Assembly: GCF_011193355.1 (NCBI RefSeq)
Contig: NZ_CP049780.1
Span: 1,285,582-1,349,581 of the forward strand
Length of the DNA: 64,000 bases
Direction: 5' to 3'
Source: Streptomyces sp. JB150
Lineage (GTDB): Bacteria; Actinomycetota; Actinomycetes; Streptomycetales; Streptomycetaceae
A program made the position numbers and the translations under genes. Positions 16,470 to 25,478 of the stretch are shown here, one piece after another; within the stretch, counting starts at the first letter, position 1, and every line of letters starts with the position of its first letter. Below the pieces are notes generated by a model. The model worked only from the letters and a program-made list of their open reading frames with translations. It was not told where the DNA came from and did no database searches.

Positions 16470-17633
16470 TCAACCGTTGACGAACTCCTCGCGGGCGAGC
16501 AGGCCGGTGTCCGGGTGGTCGGTGAAGACGCCGTCGATGCCGGTCGCGAAGTACGCCCGGTAGGCGCCGAAGACGTCGCCGTAGGCGTCGGGGTCCGTGC
16601 CCTTGCGGAAGTCCGCCGGGAGGAACGGGTTCTCGTTGCGCAGGGTGTAGGGGTGCAGGATCAGGCCGACCTTGTGGGCGTCGGCGACCAGGGTGGTCGG
16701 CTGGGTGAGGTTGCCGGCCCTGTCCTTGGGGACGACCAGGTCGAGGGTGGGGCCGATGCCCTGGGCGTAGGAGGCGATCTCGCGCAGGCCGGCGGGCTTG
16801 ACCAGGTCGGCGACGGTGCGGGGGTCACCGGTCGCGACGAAGTCCCAGGGACGGGTGTTCGCGCCGGACAGCAGGACCACGAGCGGGTTGTCGACCAGCT
16901 TGTTCAGGCGCTGGATGCTCGTCGGCTCGAAGGACTGGAGGATGACCGGCGAGTGCCACTTGTGCTTGCCGTGCTTGCGCAGCACCTTGGCGACCCGCTC
17001 CTCCAGGCCGAGGCCGAGGCCGCGGAAGTAGGTGGGGTGCTTCAGCTCCGGGTAGATCCAGACCTGCTTGCCGCGCCGCTTGGTCTGCTCGTCCTGCCAG
17101 CGCAGCACCTCCTCGAAGGTGGGGATTTCCCAGCGGCCGTCGTAGAGGGTGTTGTGCGGGCGGTTGGCGGGGATCCGCTCCTTGGCGCGCAGGGTCTTCA
17201 GCTCGGCGAGCGTGAAGTCCTCGGTGAACCAGCCGGTGGTGGCCACGCCGTCGACGGTCTTGGTGGTCCTGCGGCCGGCGAACTCGGGGTGGTCGGCGAC
17301 GTCCGTGGTGCCGCCGATCTCCGGCTCGTGGCGGCAGACGAGGTGGCCGTCCTTGGTGGGGACGAGGTCGCCGGCCTCGACGATGTCGGCGCCCATGTCG
17401 AGGGCGAGCTGGTAGGCGGCGAGGGTGTGCTCGGGGCGGTAGCCGCTGGCGCCGCGGTGGCCGATGATCGTCGGCACGGGCAGGCTCTTCACACCGCGGC
17501 CCTCCCTGCTCGCCTCGGCCCTCGCCGTACCGCCCAGCCCGAGGACCGTCCCGCCCGCGCCCAGCACGGCGGCGCCGAGCAGCGCCCGCCGTCCCGGAGT
17601 GTGGGCGTGTCCGTTCGTCTCCTGCGTTCCCAT
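16470..17633 (-). CDS. glpQ: Secreted glycerophosphodiester phosphodiesterase
   Basis: A 387-residue enzyme that hydrolyses deacylated phospholipids (glycerophosphodiesters) to glycerol-3-phosphate and an alcohol. It has a twin-arginine signal (GRRALLGAAVLGAGG) ending near ARAEA. The GDPD TIM-barrel core shows IIGHRGASGYRPEHT with the catalytic His and metal-binding Glu, EAGDLVPTKDGHLVCRHEPE with the second His, and GVFTDHPD at the end. GGGAGG lies 5 nt before the ATG at 17633. In S. coelicolor glpQ1 is, to my knowledge, PhoP-controlled; a PHO-box-like repeat is upstream here (17719-17740). Its product would supply glycerol-3-phosphate under phosphate starvation. Confidence 0.93.
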   Translation of the reverse strand: MGTQETNGHAHTPGRRALLGAAVLGAGGTVLGLGGTARAEASREGRGVKSLPVPTIIGHRGASGYRPEHTLAAYQLALDMGADIVEAGDLVPTKDGHLVCRHEPEIGGTTDVADHPEFAGRRTTKTVDGVATTGWFTEDFTLAELKTLRAKERIPANRPHNTLYDGRWEIPTFEEVLRWQDEQTKRRGKQVWIYPELKHPTYFRGLGLGLEERVAKVLRKHGKHKWHSPVILQSFEPTSIQRLNKLVDNPLVVLLSGANTRPWDFVATGDPRTVADLVKPAGLREIASYAQGIGPTLDLVVPKDRAGNLTQPTTLVADAHKVGLILHPYTLRNENPFLPADFRKGTDPDAYGDVFGAYRAYFATGIDGVFTDHPDTGLLAREEFVNG

Positions 17634-18055
17634 CGGCGCCTCCCGGCAATCGGCTCGGCCGTTGTTCGACCGCGGTGCGGGCCGATCGTAGGGGGGTGGA
17701 GATGACCGGGGGGAGGCCCTGGATCGAACACATGGATGACGACGAATGGCGTACGGACGGCGCAAAGTGACATGCCGTCGGCTTGGCCGGGCGGGACGCG
17801 GGCAGCCGGGCGGTGAGGACGGGGCCACGGAGTGGTCCGGCAGCCTCTCGCGGTGGCCACGGGGCGATATGGGTCACACCGTGACGGCCGGGCGGGGCGC
17901 CGTCCGCGGCCCCGGGGCGCAGGTGAGCGTGTGTCACCAGCGCGTAAGACCTCCGTGAACCCGATGTGCGCCGGCCCCCGAACCGCGAGTATCGTCCTCA
18001 CCTGCACAGACTCATGACGTTTCGCACATTGGATCTCTCGACACCGGAGGGCCCG
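17634..18055. other. Divergent promoter region between glpQ and the acyltransferase gene
   Basis: A 422-bp region. On the minus side are a possible -10 TACGAT (17685-17690) for glpQ and a PHO-box-like pair of 11-nt units (17719-17740). On the plus side, TATCGT (17990-17995) could be the -10 for the acyltransferase. No further ORF with convincing coding bias. Confidence 0.45.
17719..17740 (-). promoter_or_regulatory. glpQ: PHO-box-like direct repeat upstream of glpQ
   Basis: On the minus strand two consecutive 11-nt units, GTCATCCATGT and GTTCGATCCAG, resemble the direct-repeat units of Streptomyces PhoP sites (consensus near GTTCACC plus a 4-nt tail). The match is imperfect. The location, about 30 bp before a likely -10 (TACGAT), and the known PhoP control of glpQ genes support it. 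Confidence 0.4.
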
Positions 18056-18727
18056 TTGTCCCGCTTCGCGCTCATCAAGGCAGTGCTCGGTCCGATCATG
18101 CGCCTGATGTTCCGCCCCCGGGTGGAGGGCGTGGAGCACATCCCGGGCGACGGGCCGGTGATCCTGGCGGGCAACCACCTGACGTTCATCGACTCGATGA
18201 TCCTGCCGCTGGTCTGCGACCGTCAGGTCTTCTTCATCGGCAAGGACGAGTACGTCACCGGCAAGGGCCTCAAGGGCCGGCTGATGGCCTGGTTCTTCAC
18301 CGGCGTCGGCATGATCCCGGTCGACCGGGACGGCGGCAAGGGCGGGGTCGCGGCGCTGATGACCGGGCGGCGCATCCTGGAGGAGGGCAAGGTCTTCGGG
18401 ATCTACCCCGAGGGCACCCGCTCGCCGGACGGACGGCTGTACCGGGGCCGTACCGGTATCGCGCGGCTGACGCTGATGACCGGGGCGCCGGTGGTGCCGT
18501 TCGCGATGATCGGCACGGACCGGATCCAGCCGGGCGGCGCGGGCATCCCCCGGCCGTGCCGGGTGACCGTGCGGTTCGGCGAGGCGATGGAGTTCTCCCG
18601 GTACGAGGGCATGGACCGGGACCGCTATGTGCTGCGGGCGGTGACCGACTCGGTGATGGCCGAGGTCATGCGCCTGTCGGGCCAGGAGTACGTCGACATG
18701 TACGCCACCAAGGCCAAGGCGGCCTGA
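18056..18727 (+). CDS. 1-acyl-sn-glycerol-3-phosphate acyltransferase (PlsC family)
   Basis: A 223-residue membrane-associated acyltransferase of phospholipid synthesis, adding an acyl chain to lysophosphatidic acid. The catalytic motif is NHLTFID (a variant of NHxxxxD), with the glycerol-phosphate-binding block YPEGTRSPDGR and GAPVVPFAMIG further on. The start chosen is TTG at 18056 (LSRFALIKAVLGP), because GGAGG lies exactly 5 nt upstream. Longer ATG frames at 17966 or 18014 lack a ribosome site. It is divergent from glpQ, so lipid breakdown and synthesis genes share one control region. Confidence 0.9.
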   Translation: MSRFALIKAVLGPIMRLMFRPRVEGVEHIPGDGPVILAGNHLTFIDSMILPLVCDRQVFFIGKDEYVTGKGLKGRLMAWFFTGVGMIPVDRDGGKGGVAALMTGRRILEEGKVFGIYPEGTRSPDGRLYRGRTGIARLTLMTGAPVVPFAMIGTDRIQPGGAGIPRPCRVTVRFGEAMEFSRYEGMDRDRYVLRAVTDSVMAEVMRLSGQEYVDMYATKAKAA

Positions 18728-18891
18728 GCGTCGCCGCGCGGCGGACGGCGTGAGGTCGGCTAGGTCCGCGAGGCCTGTGAGGTTCGCAAGGTCCCGTGAG
18801 GGTCCGTGAGGTCCGCGAGGGCGCCTCTCCGTCCGCCTGCCGGTGGAATCTGACACCGACACATCGGGCATTCGCCCCAATCGCCCGACAA

Positions 18892-18897
18892 TATGAT
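18892..18897 (+). promoter_or_regulatory. -10 element of a probably leaderless transcript (multicopper oxidase)
   Basis: TATGAT ends 8 nt before the ATG at 18906. A start site 6-8 nt downstream would fall on or just before the A of the start codon. No AGGAGG-like site exists in between, so a leaderless mRNA is expected. No clear TTGACA -35 is seen. Confidence 0.5.
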
Positions 18898-18905
18898 CAT
18901 GCGAC

Positions 18906-20516
18906 ATGTCTGATGCAGACATGTTCACACCTTCTCGGCGCACACTCCTCCGCACCTCGTTCGCCGCCGGCGCCGGCCTGCTGGCCGGCTGCTCCGGCCC
19001 CGGTTCCCGGTCCGGCTCCGGCTCCGGGCCCGGCTCCCGGTCCACTCCGGGCCTCCAAGGCACCGGCGGCGAGGCGGCGTTCGTGCCGGCCGGGCCCCGG
19101 GGGTACGTCAATCCGTCGGACCCGGAAGTCCTCGCCGCCGAGCGCGAGCGCGGTTCCGGCCCCGTCCGCACGTACCGGATGACGGCCGGCGTGACCACCC
19201 TGGACCTGGGCGGGCGGACCGTCCGCAGCTGGGCGTACGACGAGGCGCTCCCCGGCCCGCTGGTCCGCGTCACCGCCGGCGACACCCTCGACCTGGCCCT
19301 CGCCAACCGGCTGCCCGCCACGACCACGCTGCACTCCCACGGGCTCCGGCTCCGCTGCGACATGGACGGCGTCCCGGGACTGACCCAGCGCGCCATCCCC
19401 TCGGGCGCGGACTTCGTCTACCGCTTCGTCGTCCCCCACCCGGGCACGTACCTGCTCCACTCCCACGTCGGCATGCAGCCCGACCGCGCCCTGTACGCGC
19501 CGTTCGTCGTCGACGACCCCAGGGAGCCGCTGTCGTACGACAAGGAGTGGATCGTCGTCCTGGACGACTGGCTGGACGGCGTGGAGGGGTCCACCCCCGA
19601 GGCGGTGCTCGACCAGCTGCTGCCCGAGGGGGCCGAGCACATGGCCATGGGACCGGGCCCCGGCACCACCGGCCCCTCACGGGTGCTGCACGACTCCTAC
19701 AGCCGCATCCTGCACGGGGAGGGCGGCAACGTCGCCTACCCCCACTACCTGGTCAACGGGCGCGTGCCGAGCAGCCCTTCGGTGTTCCGCTGCCGTCCCG
19801 GCGACCGGGTCCGGCTGCGCATCATCAACGCCGGTTCCGACACCGCCTTCCGGGTCGCGCTGGGCGACCACGAGATGACCGTCACGCACACCGACGGCTA
19901 TCCCGTGAAGCACCGCACGACCGACGCCCTCCTGGTCGGCATGGCGGAGCGGTACGACGTCCTGGTCACCGCGCGGGACGGCGTGTTCCCGCTGATCGCC
20001 CTGCCGGAGGGCAAGAAGGGCGAGGCCCTCGCCGTCCTGCGCACGAGCACGGGCAGGGGCCAGCTGCCCCCGCCTTCGGTGCGCCCGGACGAAGTCCGGG
20101 GGAAGACGGTGCCCGCGCGCCGCCTCCAGCCGGACGACTCCGTGGCCCTGGACGGCCGCGAGCCGGACCGCGAGATGCGCATCCGGCTCACCGGGGGCAT
20201 GGAGAAGTACGACTGGGGGTTCGACCACCAGCCGTACTCCGTCCGCCGGCGCTACCCGGTCCGCGCCGGGGAACGGGTGCGGCTCACCCTCATCAACGCC
20301 ACGGACATGTGGCACCCGCTGCACCTGCACGGGCACACCTTCGCGCTCACCGGGATCGACTCGGCCGGCGCCCTGAAGGACACCGCCGTGGTGCTGCCGC
20401 ACCGGAAACTGGTGATCGACTTCGACGCCGACAACCCCGGGCTGTGGATGCTGCACTGCCACAACCAGTACCACTCGGAGAGCGGGATGATGACGGTGCT
20501 CGGTTACCGCAAGTGA
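18906..20516 (+). CDS. Secreted multicopper oxidase (lipoprotein, Tat signal)
   Basis: A 536-residue protein. The N-terminus has a twin-arginine motif (SRRTLLRTSF) and a lipobox (LLAGC, Cys 29) followed by a Gly/Ser/Pro linker, so it is probably exported folded and lipid-anchored. The copper motifs are HSHGLR and HPGTYLLHSHVG in the first cupredoxin domain, and WHPLHLHGHTF and WMLHCHNQYHSESGM at the C-terminus, covering type 1, 2 and 3 copper ligands. Such enzymes oxidise Cu(I), Mn(II) or phenols with O2. A Met after the last His suggests a moderate- to high-potential type 1 site. The gene is probably leaderless. No copper regulator or chaperone gene is adjacent. Confidence 0.92.
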   Translation: MSDADMFTPSRRTLLRTSFAAGAGLLAGCSGPGSRSGSGSGPGSRSTPGLQGTGGEAAFVPAGPRGYVNPSDPEVLAAERERGSGPVRTYRMTAGVTTLDLGGRTVRSWAYDEALPGPLVRVTAGDTLDLALANRLPATTTLHSHGLRLRCDMDGVPGLTQRAIPSGADFVYRFVVPHPGTYLLHSHVGMQPDRALYAPFVVDDPREPLSYDKEWIVVLDDWLDGVEGSTPEAVLDQLLPEGAEHMAMGPGPGTTGPSRVLHDSYSRILHGEGGNVAYPHYLVNGRVPSSPSVFRCRPGDRVRLRIINAGSDTAFRVALGDHEMTVTHTDGYPVKHRTTDALLVGMAERYDVLVTARDGVFPLIALPEGKKGEALAVLRTSTGRGQLPPPSVRPDEVRGKTVPARRLQPDDSVALDGREPDREMRIRLTGGMEKYDWGFDHQPYSVRRRYPVRAGERVRLTLINATDMWHPLHLHGHTFALTGIDSAGALKDTAVVLPHRKLVIDFDADNPGLWMLHCHNQYHSESGMMTVLGYRK

Positions 20517-20599
20517 GGAGCCCGGCGGGGCTGCGGGGGCGGGGGCCGCGTGGTGGCGAGGGCCGCGGGGAGCGGGGCGGGAGCGGCGCCGTTGTGGCC

Positions 20600-20623
20600 G
20601 GTCGCGCGGTTCCCCGCGCCCCC
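20600..20623. repeat. Dispersed hairpin repeat, copy 1
   Basis: Reads on the minus strand as GGGGCGCGGGGAA then CCGCGCGACC, a GCGCGG-GGAA-CCGCGC hairpin with a GNRA-like loop. It lies between the convergent multicopper oxidase and MFS genes, so it is a likely bidirectional terminator. Identical to copy 2 (30190-30212) over 23 bp; see also 51084-51106. Confidence 0.75.
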
Positions 20624-20628
20624 GCCGG

Positions 20629-22161
20629 TCAGCTCTCGCGGCCGGAGCCGTCCAGGTGCCGGCCCTTCAGCAGGAACCACGCCGCGACGGACGCGGCCAG
20701 CAGGACCGCCGCGCCCGCGCCCGCCGCGAAAGCCAGGCCGTCCACGAAGGCCCCGCGGGCCGCGTCCAGCAGGGCCGCCGCCGTGTCCGCCGGCAGGGCG
20801 TGGGCGGCCTCGGCCGCCCCGCCCAGCGACTCGTGCGCGCTACCGGGCGTGCCCGGCGGGGACGGGAAGCCCTGGTAGACGCCGGTGACGATGGAGCCGA
20901 GGACGGCGATGCCGAGGGCGGCGCCCAGCTCGTACGCCGTCTCCGAGACCGCGGAGGCGGCGCCCGCCTGCTCCTTCGGTACGGAGGCGAGGATGACGTC
21001 GGCGGTCACCGTGAAGGAGAAGCCGGCGCCGATGCCCACGACCAGCAGGGCCGCGCCGAGCAGCGGGTAACCGGTGGACTCGTCGAGGAAGGCCAGCGAG
21101 GCGAGGGCGAGGCCGACCGCGGCGAGGCCGCCGGCCACCACGGCCCGCACCGAGAAGCGGCGGGCCGCCGCACCGGCGACCAGGCCGGCCGACACGGCGC
21201 CGATCGCGGCGGGCAGTTCCGCCAGACCCGCCTCCAGCGGCCGCCTGCCCTGCACCAGCTGGAGGTACTGGGAGAGGAAGAACACCAGGCCGGACAGGCC
21301 CAGGATGGTCAGCAGGTCGGCCAGCACCGCGCCGCTGAAGCCCCGGTCGCGGAACAGCCGCATGTCGAGGAGCGGGGCGGGGAGCGTCAGCTGCCGGCGG
21401 ACGAAGCGGTACAGCGCGGCGGCGCCCAGCGCACCGGCGGCGAGCGTCGCCCACGCGAACCCGTGCGCGGCGGCCTCCTTCACGGCGTAGACCACGCCGA
21501 TCATGCCGGCCAGTGAGAGCAGCACGCTGGGCAGGTCCCACGGGCCCGGGTCCGGGTTGCGGGACTCCGGCAGCAGCCTGACGCCGACGAGGACCAGGAC
21601 CGCCATCACGGGCAGGTTGATCAGGAAGACCGAGCCCCACCAGAAGTGCTCCAGCAGGAAGCCGCCCGCGATCGGGCCGACCGCCGTGCCGGCCGAGGCG
21701 GTGGCGCCCCAGATGCCGATGGCGAGGCTGCGCTCGCGCGGGTCGGGGAAGAGGTTGCGGATCAGGGCGAGGGTGGCCGGCATCAGGGTCGCGCCGGCGA
21801 CGCCGAGCAGCGCCCGCGCGAGGATCATCAGCTCGGGGCTGGTGGCGTAGGCGTTGAGCACGGACACCGCGCCGAAGGCCGTGGCGCCGATCAGCAGGAC
21901 GCGCTTGCGGCCGACGCGGTCGCCGAGGCTGCCCATGGTGACGAGCAGACCGGCGATGACGAAGGAGTAGACGTCGCCGATCCACAGCAGCTGGGTGCCG
22001 GACGGCGCGAGGTCCTCACTGATGTACGGGGTCGCGAGGCCGAGGACGGTGGCGTCGACGGCCACCAGCAGCACGGCGAGCACGAGGACGGACAGCGCGA
22101 GCCAGCGGCCCGGGCGCTGCACCGCCTCGTCGTGGTGCGCCGGCTGCAGGGTGCTGGTCAT
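20629..22161 (-). CDS. MFS multidrug exporter, DHA2 family (14 TMS)
   Basis: A 510-residue transporter with about 14 hydrophobic segments. The DHA2 pattern includes motif A GSLGDRVGRKRVLL after TMS2, the antiporter motif C-like stretch GATASAGTAVGPIAGG in TMS5, and D in VAVDATVLGLATPYI of TMS1. It should expel cationic or hydrophobic drugs using the proton gradient. Ribosome site GGAGAGAGG lies before the ATG at 22161. The start overlaps the stop of the TetR gene (ATGA), so regulator and pump are translationally coupled. Confidence 0.93.
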   Translation of the reverse strand: MTSTLQPAHHDEAVQRPGRWLALSVLVLAVLLVAVDATVLGLATPYISEDLAPSGTQLLWIGDVYSFVIAGLLVTMGSLGDRVGRKRVLLIGATAFGAVSVLNAYATSPELMILARALLGVAGATLMPATLALIRNLFPDPRERSLAIGIWGATASAGTAVGPIAGGFLLEHFWWGSVFLINLPVMAVLVLVGVRLLPESRNPDPGPWDLPSVLLSLAGMIGVVYAVKEAAAHGFAWATLAAGALGAAALYRFVRRQLTLPAPLLDMRLFRDRGFSGAVLADLLTILGLSGLVFFLSQYLQLVQGRRPLEAGLAELPAAIGAVSAGLVAGAAARRFSVRAVVAGGLAAVGLALASLAFLDESTGYPLLGAALLVVGIGAGFSFTVTADVILASVPKEQAGAASAVSETAYELGAALGIAVLGSIVTGVYQGFPSPPGTPGSAHESLGGAAEAAHALPADTAAALLDAARGAFVDGLAFAAGAGAAVLLAASVAAWFLLKGRHLDGSGRES

Positions 22162-22709
22162 GGTTCCTCTCTCCGTAGGGCGCCGCCGAGCATCAGCTCG
22201 GCGATCATGAAGGGGAAGTCGTTGCGGGCGGCCTTGCCGTCGAGCACCGCCCAGGCGCCGGCGGCGAACAGGCCGTAGAGCGCTTCGGTGAGCCAGGTGG
22301 GCGAGAGGTCGATCCGGAACTCGCCGCCGTCCTGGCCGCGCCGGAACAGCGCGGTGACGCGGGCGTCGATCCGGGCCCAGCCCGCGTTCTGTTCCTCGCC
22401 CTCGAACAGCTGGTTCTCGCTGTAGAGGAAGGCGAGCAGTCCGGCGGCCGGCTGGATCTCGCGGACCAGGCGGCGGACGGCCTCGCCCGCGGGGCCCTCG
22501 TCGAGCCGGGCCCGGTCCAGCGCGGCCTCGCACTCGGCGATGCCCAGCGCCTCCAGCGCCCGCACCAGCGCGTCGCGCCCGGCGAACTGCCGGTGCAGGG
22601 TGGCCCGGCTGATCCCGGCGGCCTTGGCGACCTCGTCCATGGTCGCGGTGGATTTACGGGTCAGCAGGTCGGCTGCGCTGCGCAGCACGTGCTCTCGATC
22701 GACGGCCAT
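22158..22709 (-). CDS. TetR-family repressor of the adjacent MFS exporter
   Basis: A 183-residue regulator with an N-terminal TetR helix-turn-helix (LLTRKSTATMDEVAKAAGIS then RATLHRQFAGRDAL) and a variable ligand-binding C-terminus (YSENQLFEG; LSPTWLTEALYGLFAAGAW). The ATG at 22709 is preferred over 22736, because the latter would place the start inside the operator. No ribosome site precedes it, and a -10-like TATGGT ends about 8 nt upstream, so the message may be leaderless. It overlaps the MFS gene by 4 bp. A perfect palindrome in its promoter suggests autorepression; binding of the exporter's substrate would induce both genes. Confidence 0.9.
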   Translation of the reverse strand: MAVDREHVLRSAADLLTRKSTATMDEVAKAAGISRATLHRQFAGRDALVRALEALGIAECEAALDRARLDEGPAGEAVRRLVREIQPAAGLLAFLYSENQLFEGEEQNAGWARIDARVTALFRRGQDGGEFRIDLSPTWLTEALYGLFAAGAWAVLDGKAARNDFPFMIAELMLGGALRREEP

Positions 22710-22728
22710 GAGACAACCATAAACCACA

Positions 22729-22746
22729 TGAGACATCTTTGTCTCA
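22729..22746. promoter_or_regulatory. TetR operator palindrome
   Basis: Perfect inverted repeat TGAGACA-TCTT-TGTCTCA. A further half-site TGAGACA lies at 22709-22715, over the start codon. The palindrome overlaps the position expected for the -35 of the TetR-MFS transcript (-10 TATGGT at 22717-22722, minus strand), typical of an autorepressor site. Confidence 0.75.
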
Positions 22747-22791
22747 CGATGGGCATGCGCGGCTCATCGGTGACCGACAGGGGTGTGCTGG

Positions 22792-23763
22792 TCAGTGCCA
22801 GGGCAGCTGCCCGCGCCGCTCCCAGTACGCGCGCGGGTCCTCCGCGAGGGCGGCGAGGCGTTCCCGTTGCCCCTCGTCGAGATCCACGGCGGGAGCGTGC
22901 AGATTCGAGGTGAGCTGGGCGACGGTCGCCGCGCCGGACAGCACCACGCCCGCCCACGGCTGCCGCAGGATCACGGCGAGGGCGACGGCGTCACAGCCCA
23001 GCCCGGTCTCGCGCGCCACGGCCCGCAGCTCAGGCGGCGCGTGCTCCTCGGCGAGCCGGCCGTTGGCCATGCCCTCCTTGACGATCACCGTCAGTCCGGC
23101 GTCGTGCGCCTCGGCGAGGGCGGGGGCGGCGGAGGTCTCCAGGAGGTTGTACGTCGACTGGACGGTACGGAACAGCGGCTCGCCGTCGACGGTCACGGCG
23201 AGCGCGGCCCGGATCGCGTCGGCCTGGGCGGGGCCGCTGGTGGAGAAGCCGACGCTGACGCCCTGCGCGGCGGCCTCGGCGAGGCGGGCGTGCAGGTTCT
23301 TGTCGGTCAGGGCGGGACTGTCGGGGGTGACCGAGTGGATCTGGTAAAGGTCGAGCCGGTCGCCGAGCAGGGCGGCGGTCTCGGCGCGCTGGCGCTCGTA
23401 GGTCTCCAGACTGTGGTCCTTGACCTCGTGCCGCTCGGCGTCGGTGGTCCACTCGGCGGTGTAGGTGTAGCCCCACTTGCTGCCGACGACGACGTCGTCG
23501 ATCTCGGGGTGCGCGGCCAGCCAGCCGGCCAGGAACTCCTCGGAGCGGCCGTAGGAGCGGGCCGCGTCGACGTAGCGGACGCCCTGGGCGTAGGCGGCGT
23601 CGAGGAGCTCGTGGGTGCGGGCGCGCAGGGCCGCCACGCTGCGGTCGGCGCCGAGGTCGTGGTCCCGGCCGAGGGTGATGTAGCCGGGACGGCCGACGGC
23701 GGCGAGGCCCAGGCCGATGTGGCAGGTGGGCGTGGTCGCGCGGGCGAGACGGGCGAAGGGCAT
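22792..23763 (-). CDS. Aldo/keto reductase
   Basis: A 323-residue NADPH-dependent oxidoreductase. Barrel elements include the catalytic region GVRYVDAARSYGRSEEFLAG with Asp and Tyr, the Lys in VVGSKWGYTYT, DLYQIHSVTPDS with the catalytic His, and IVKEGMANGR. The substrate is unknown. The ribosome site ACGGAG is 6 nt before the ATG. Immediately upstream lies a remarkable perfect 8-bp tandem repeat (23784-23863), which must be in the promoter or 5' leader. The TetR operon lies downstream with an 82-bp gap. Confidence 0.9.
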   Translation of the reverse strand: MPFARLARATTPTCHIGLGLAAVGRPGYITLGRDHDLGADRSVAALRARTHELLDAAYAQGVRYVDAARSYGRSEEFLAGWLAAHPEIDDVVVGSKWGYTYTAEWTTDAERHEVKDHSLETYERQRAETAALLGDRLDLYQIHSVTPDSPALTDKNLHARLAEAAAQGVSVGFSTSGPAQADAIRAALAVTVDGEPLFRTVQSTYNLLETSAAPALAEAHDAGLTVIVKEGMANGRLAEEHAPPELRAVARETGLGCDAVALAVILRQPWAGVVLSGAATVAQLTSNLHAPAVDLDEGQRERLAALAEDPRAYWERRGQLPWH

Positions 23764-23783
23764 CGCGGGCTCCGTTCGGTCGA

Positions 23784-23863
23784 CTGGCCGGCTGGCCGGC
23801 TGGCCGGCTGGCCGGCTGGCCGGCTGGCCGGCTGGCCGGCTGGCCGGCTGGCCGGCTGGCCGG
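23784..23863. repeat. Ten perfect tandem copies of an 8-bp unit (CTGGCCGG)
   Basis: Eighty bases of uninterrupted CTGGCCGG x10, followed by a partial CTG. The array begins 21 bp upstream of the aldo/keto reductase start and ends 32 bp before the argH stop. The unit contains GCCGGC and GGCC palindromes, so the array can fold in many registers and is prone to slippage. Not coding: each frame gives an Ala/Gly/Pro/Arg/Ser repeat with no protein context. Confidence 0.97.
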
Positions 23864-23894
23864 CTGCGACCAACGTACCCGCGACGCCCTCACG

Positions 23895-25334
<1,440 letters not shown>

Positions 25335-25347
25335 TCACTGTCGCTGT

Positions 25348-25365
25348 TCTGCATGAGTATGCAGA
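25348..25365. promoter_or_regulatory. argH: ARG box upstream of argH
   Basis: Perfect 18-bp inverted repeat TCTGCAT-GAGT-ATGCAGA. A degenerate second box starts at 25368 with another TCTGCAT. Tandem 18-bp boxes separated by 2-3 bp are the usual ArgR hexamer target. Confidence 0.8.
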
Positions 25366-25403
25366 GGTCTGCATGGTTCGTCAATTGCGCCGGGGCTTGA
25401 ACG

Positions 25404-25421
25404 CGGGAAACCGCTTTCCCG
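25404..25421. promoter_or_regulatory. LacI-type operator palindrome
   Basis: Perfect CGGGAAA-CCGC-TTTCCCG. The GGAAACCGCTTTCC core is typical of LacI/GalR-family operators. It lies 57 bp upstream of the secreted-protein gene at 25479, and 82 bp upstream of argH on the other strand. No LacI-family gene is in the window. Confidence 0.5.
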
Positions 25422-25478
25422 TACTGCTCACCGAACGCCGGCGCAGACCCCACCCACCGATCGCAGCGAGGATTCCGC

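Noticed and set aside
17746..17958. Small ORFs between glpQ and the acyltransferase
   Set aside because: Arg/Gly-rich shadows without conserved features; the region is better explained as divergent promoters.
23030..23893. Minus-strand frame translating the 8-bp repeat as a repeated peptide
   Set aside because: It is out of frame with the reductase and argH and has no ribosome site; the repeat is intergenic.
25368..25386. A second full ARG box at argH
   Set aside because: Only the left half (TCTGCAT) matches; listed as degenerate within the finding rather than as a feature.
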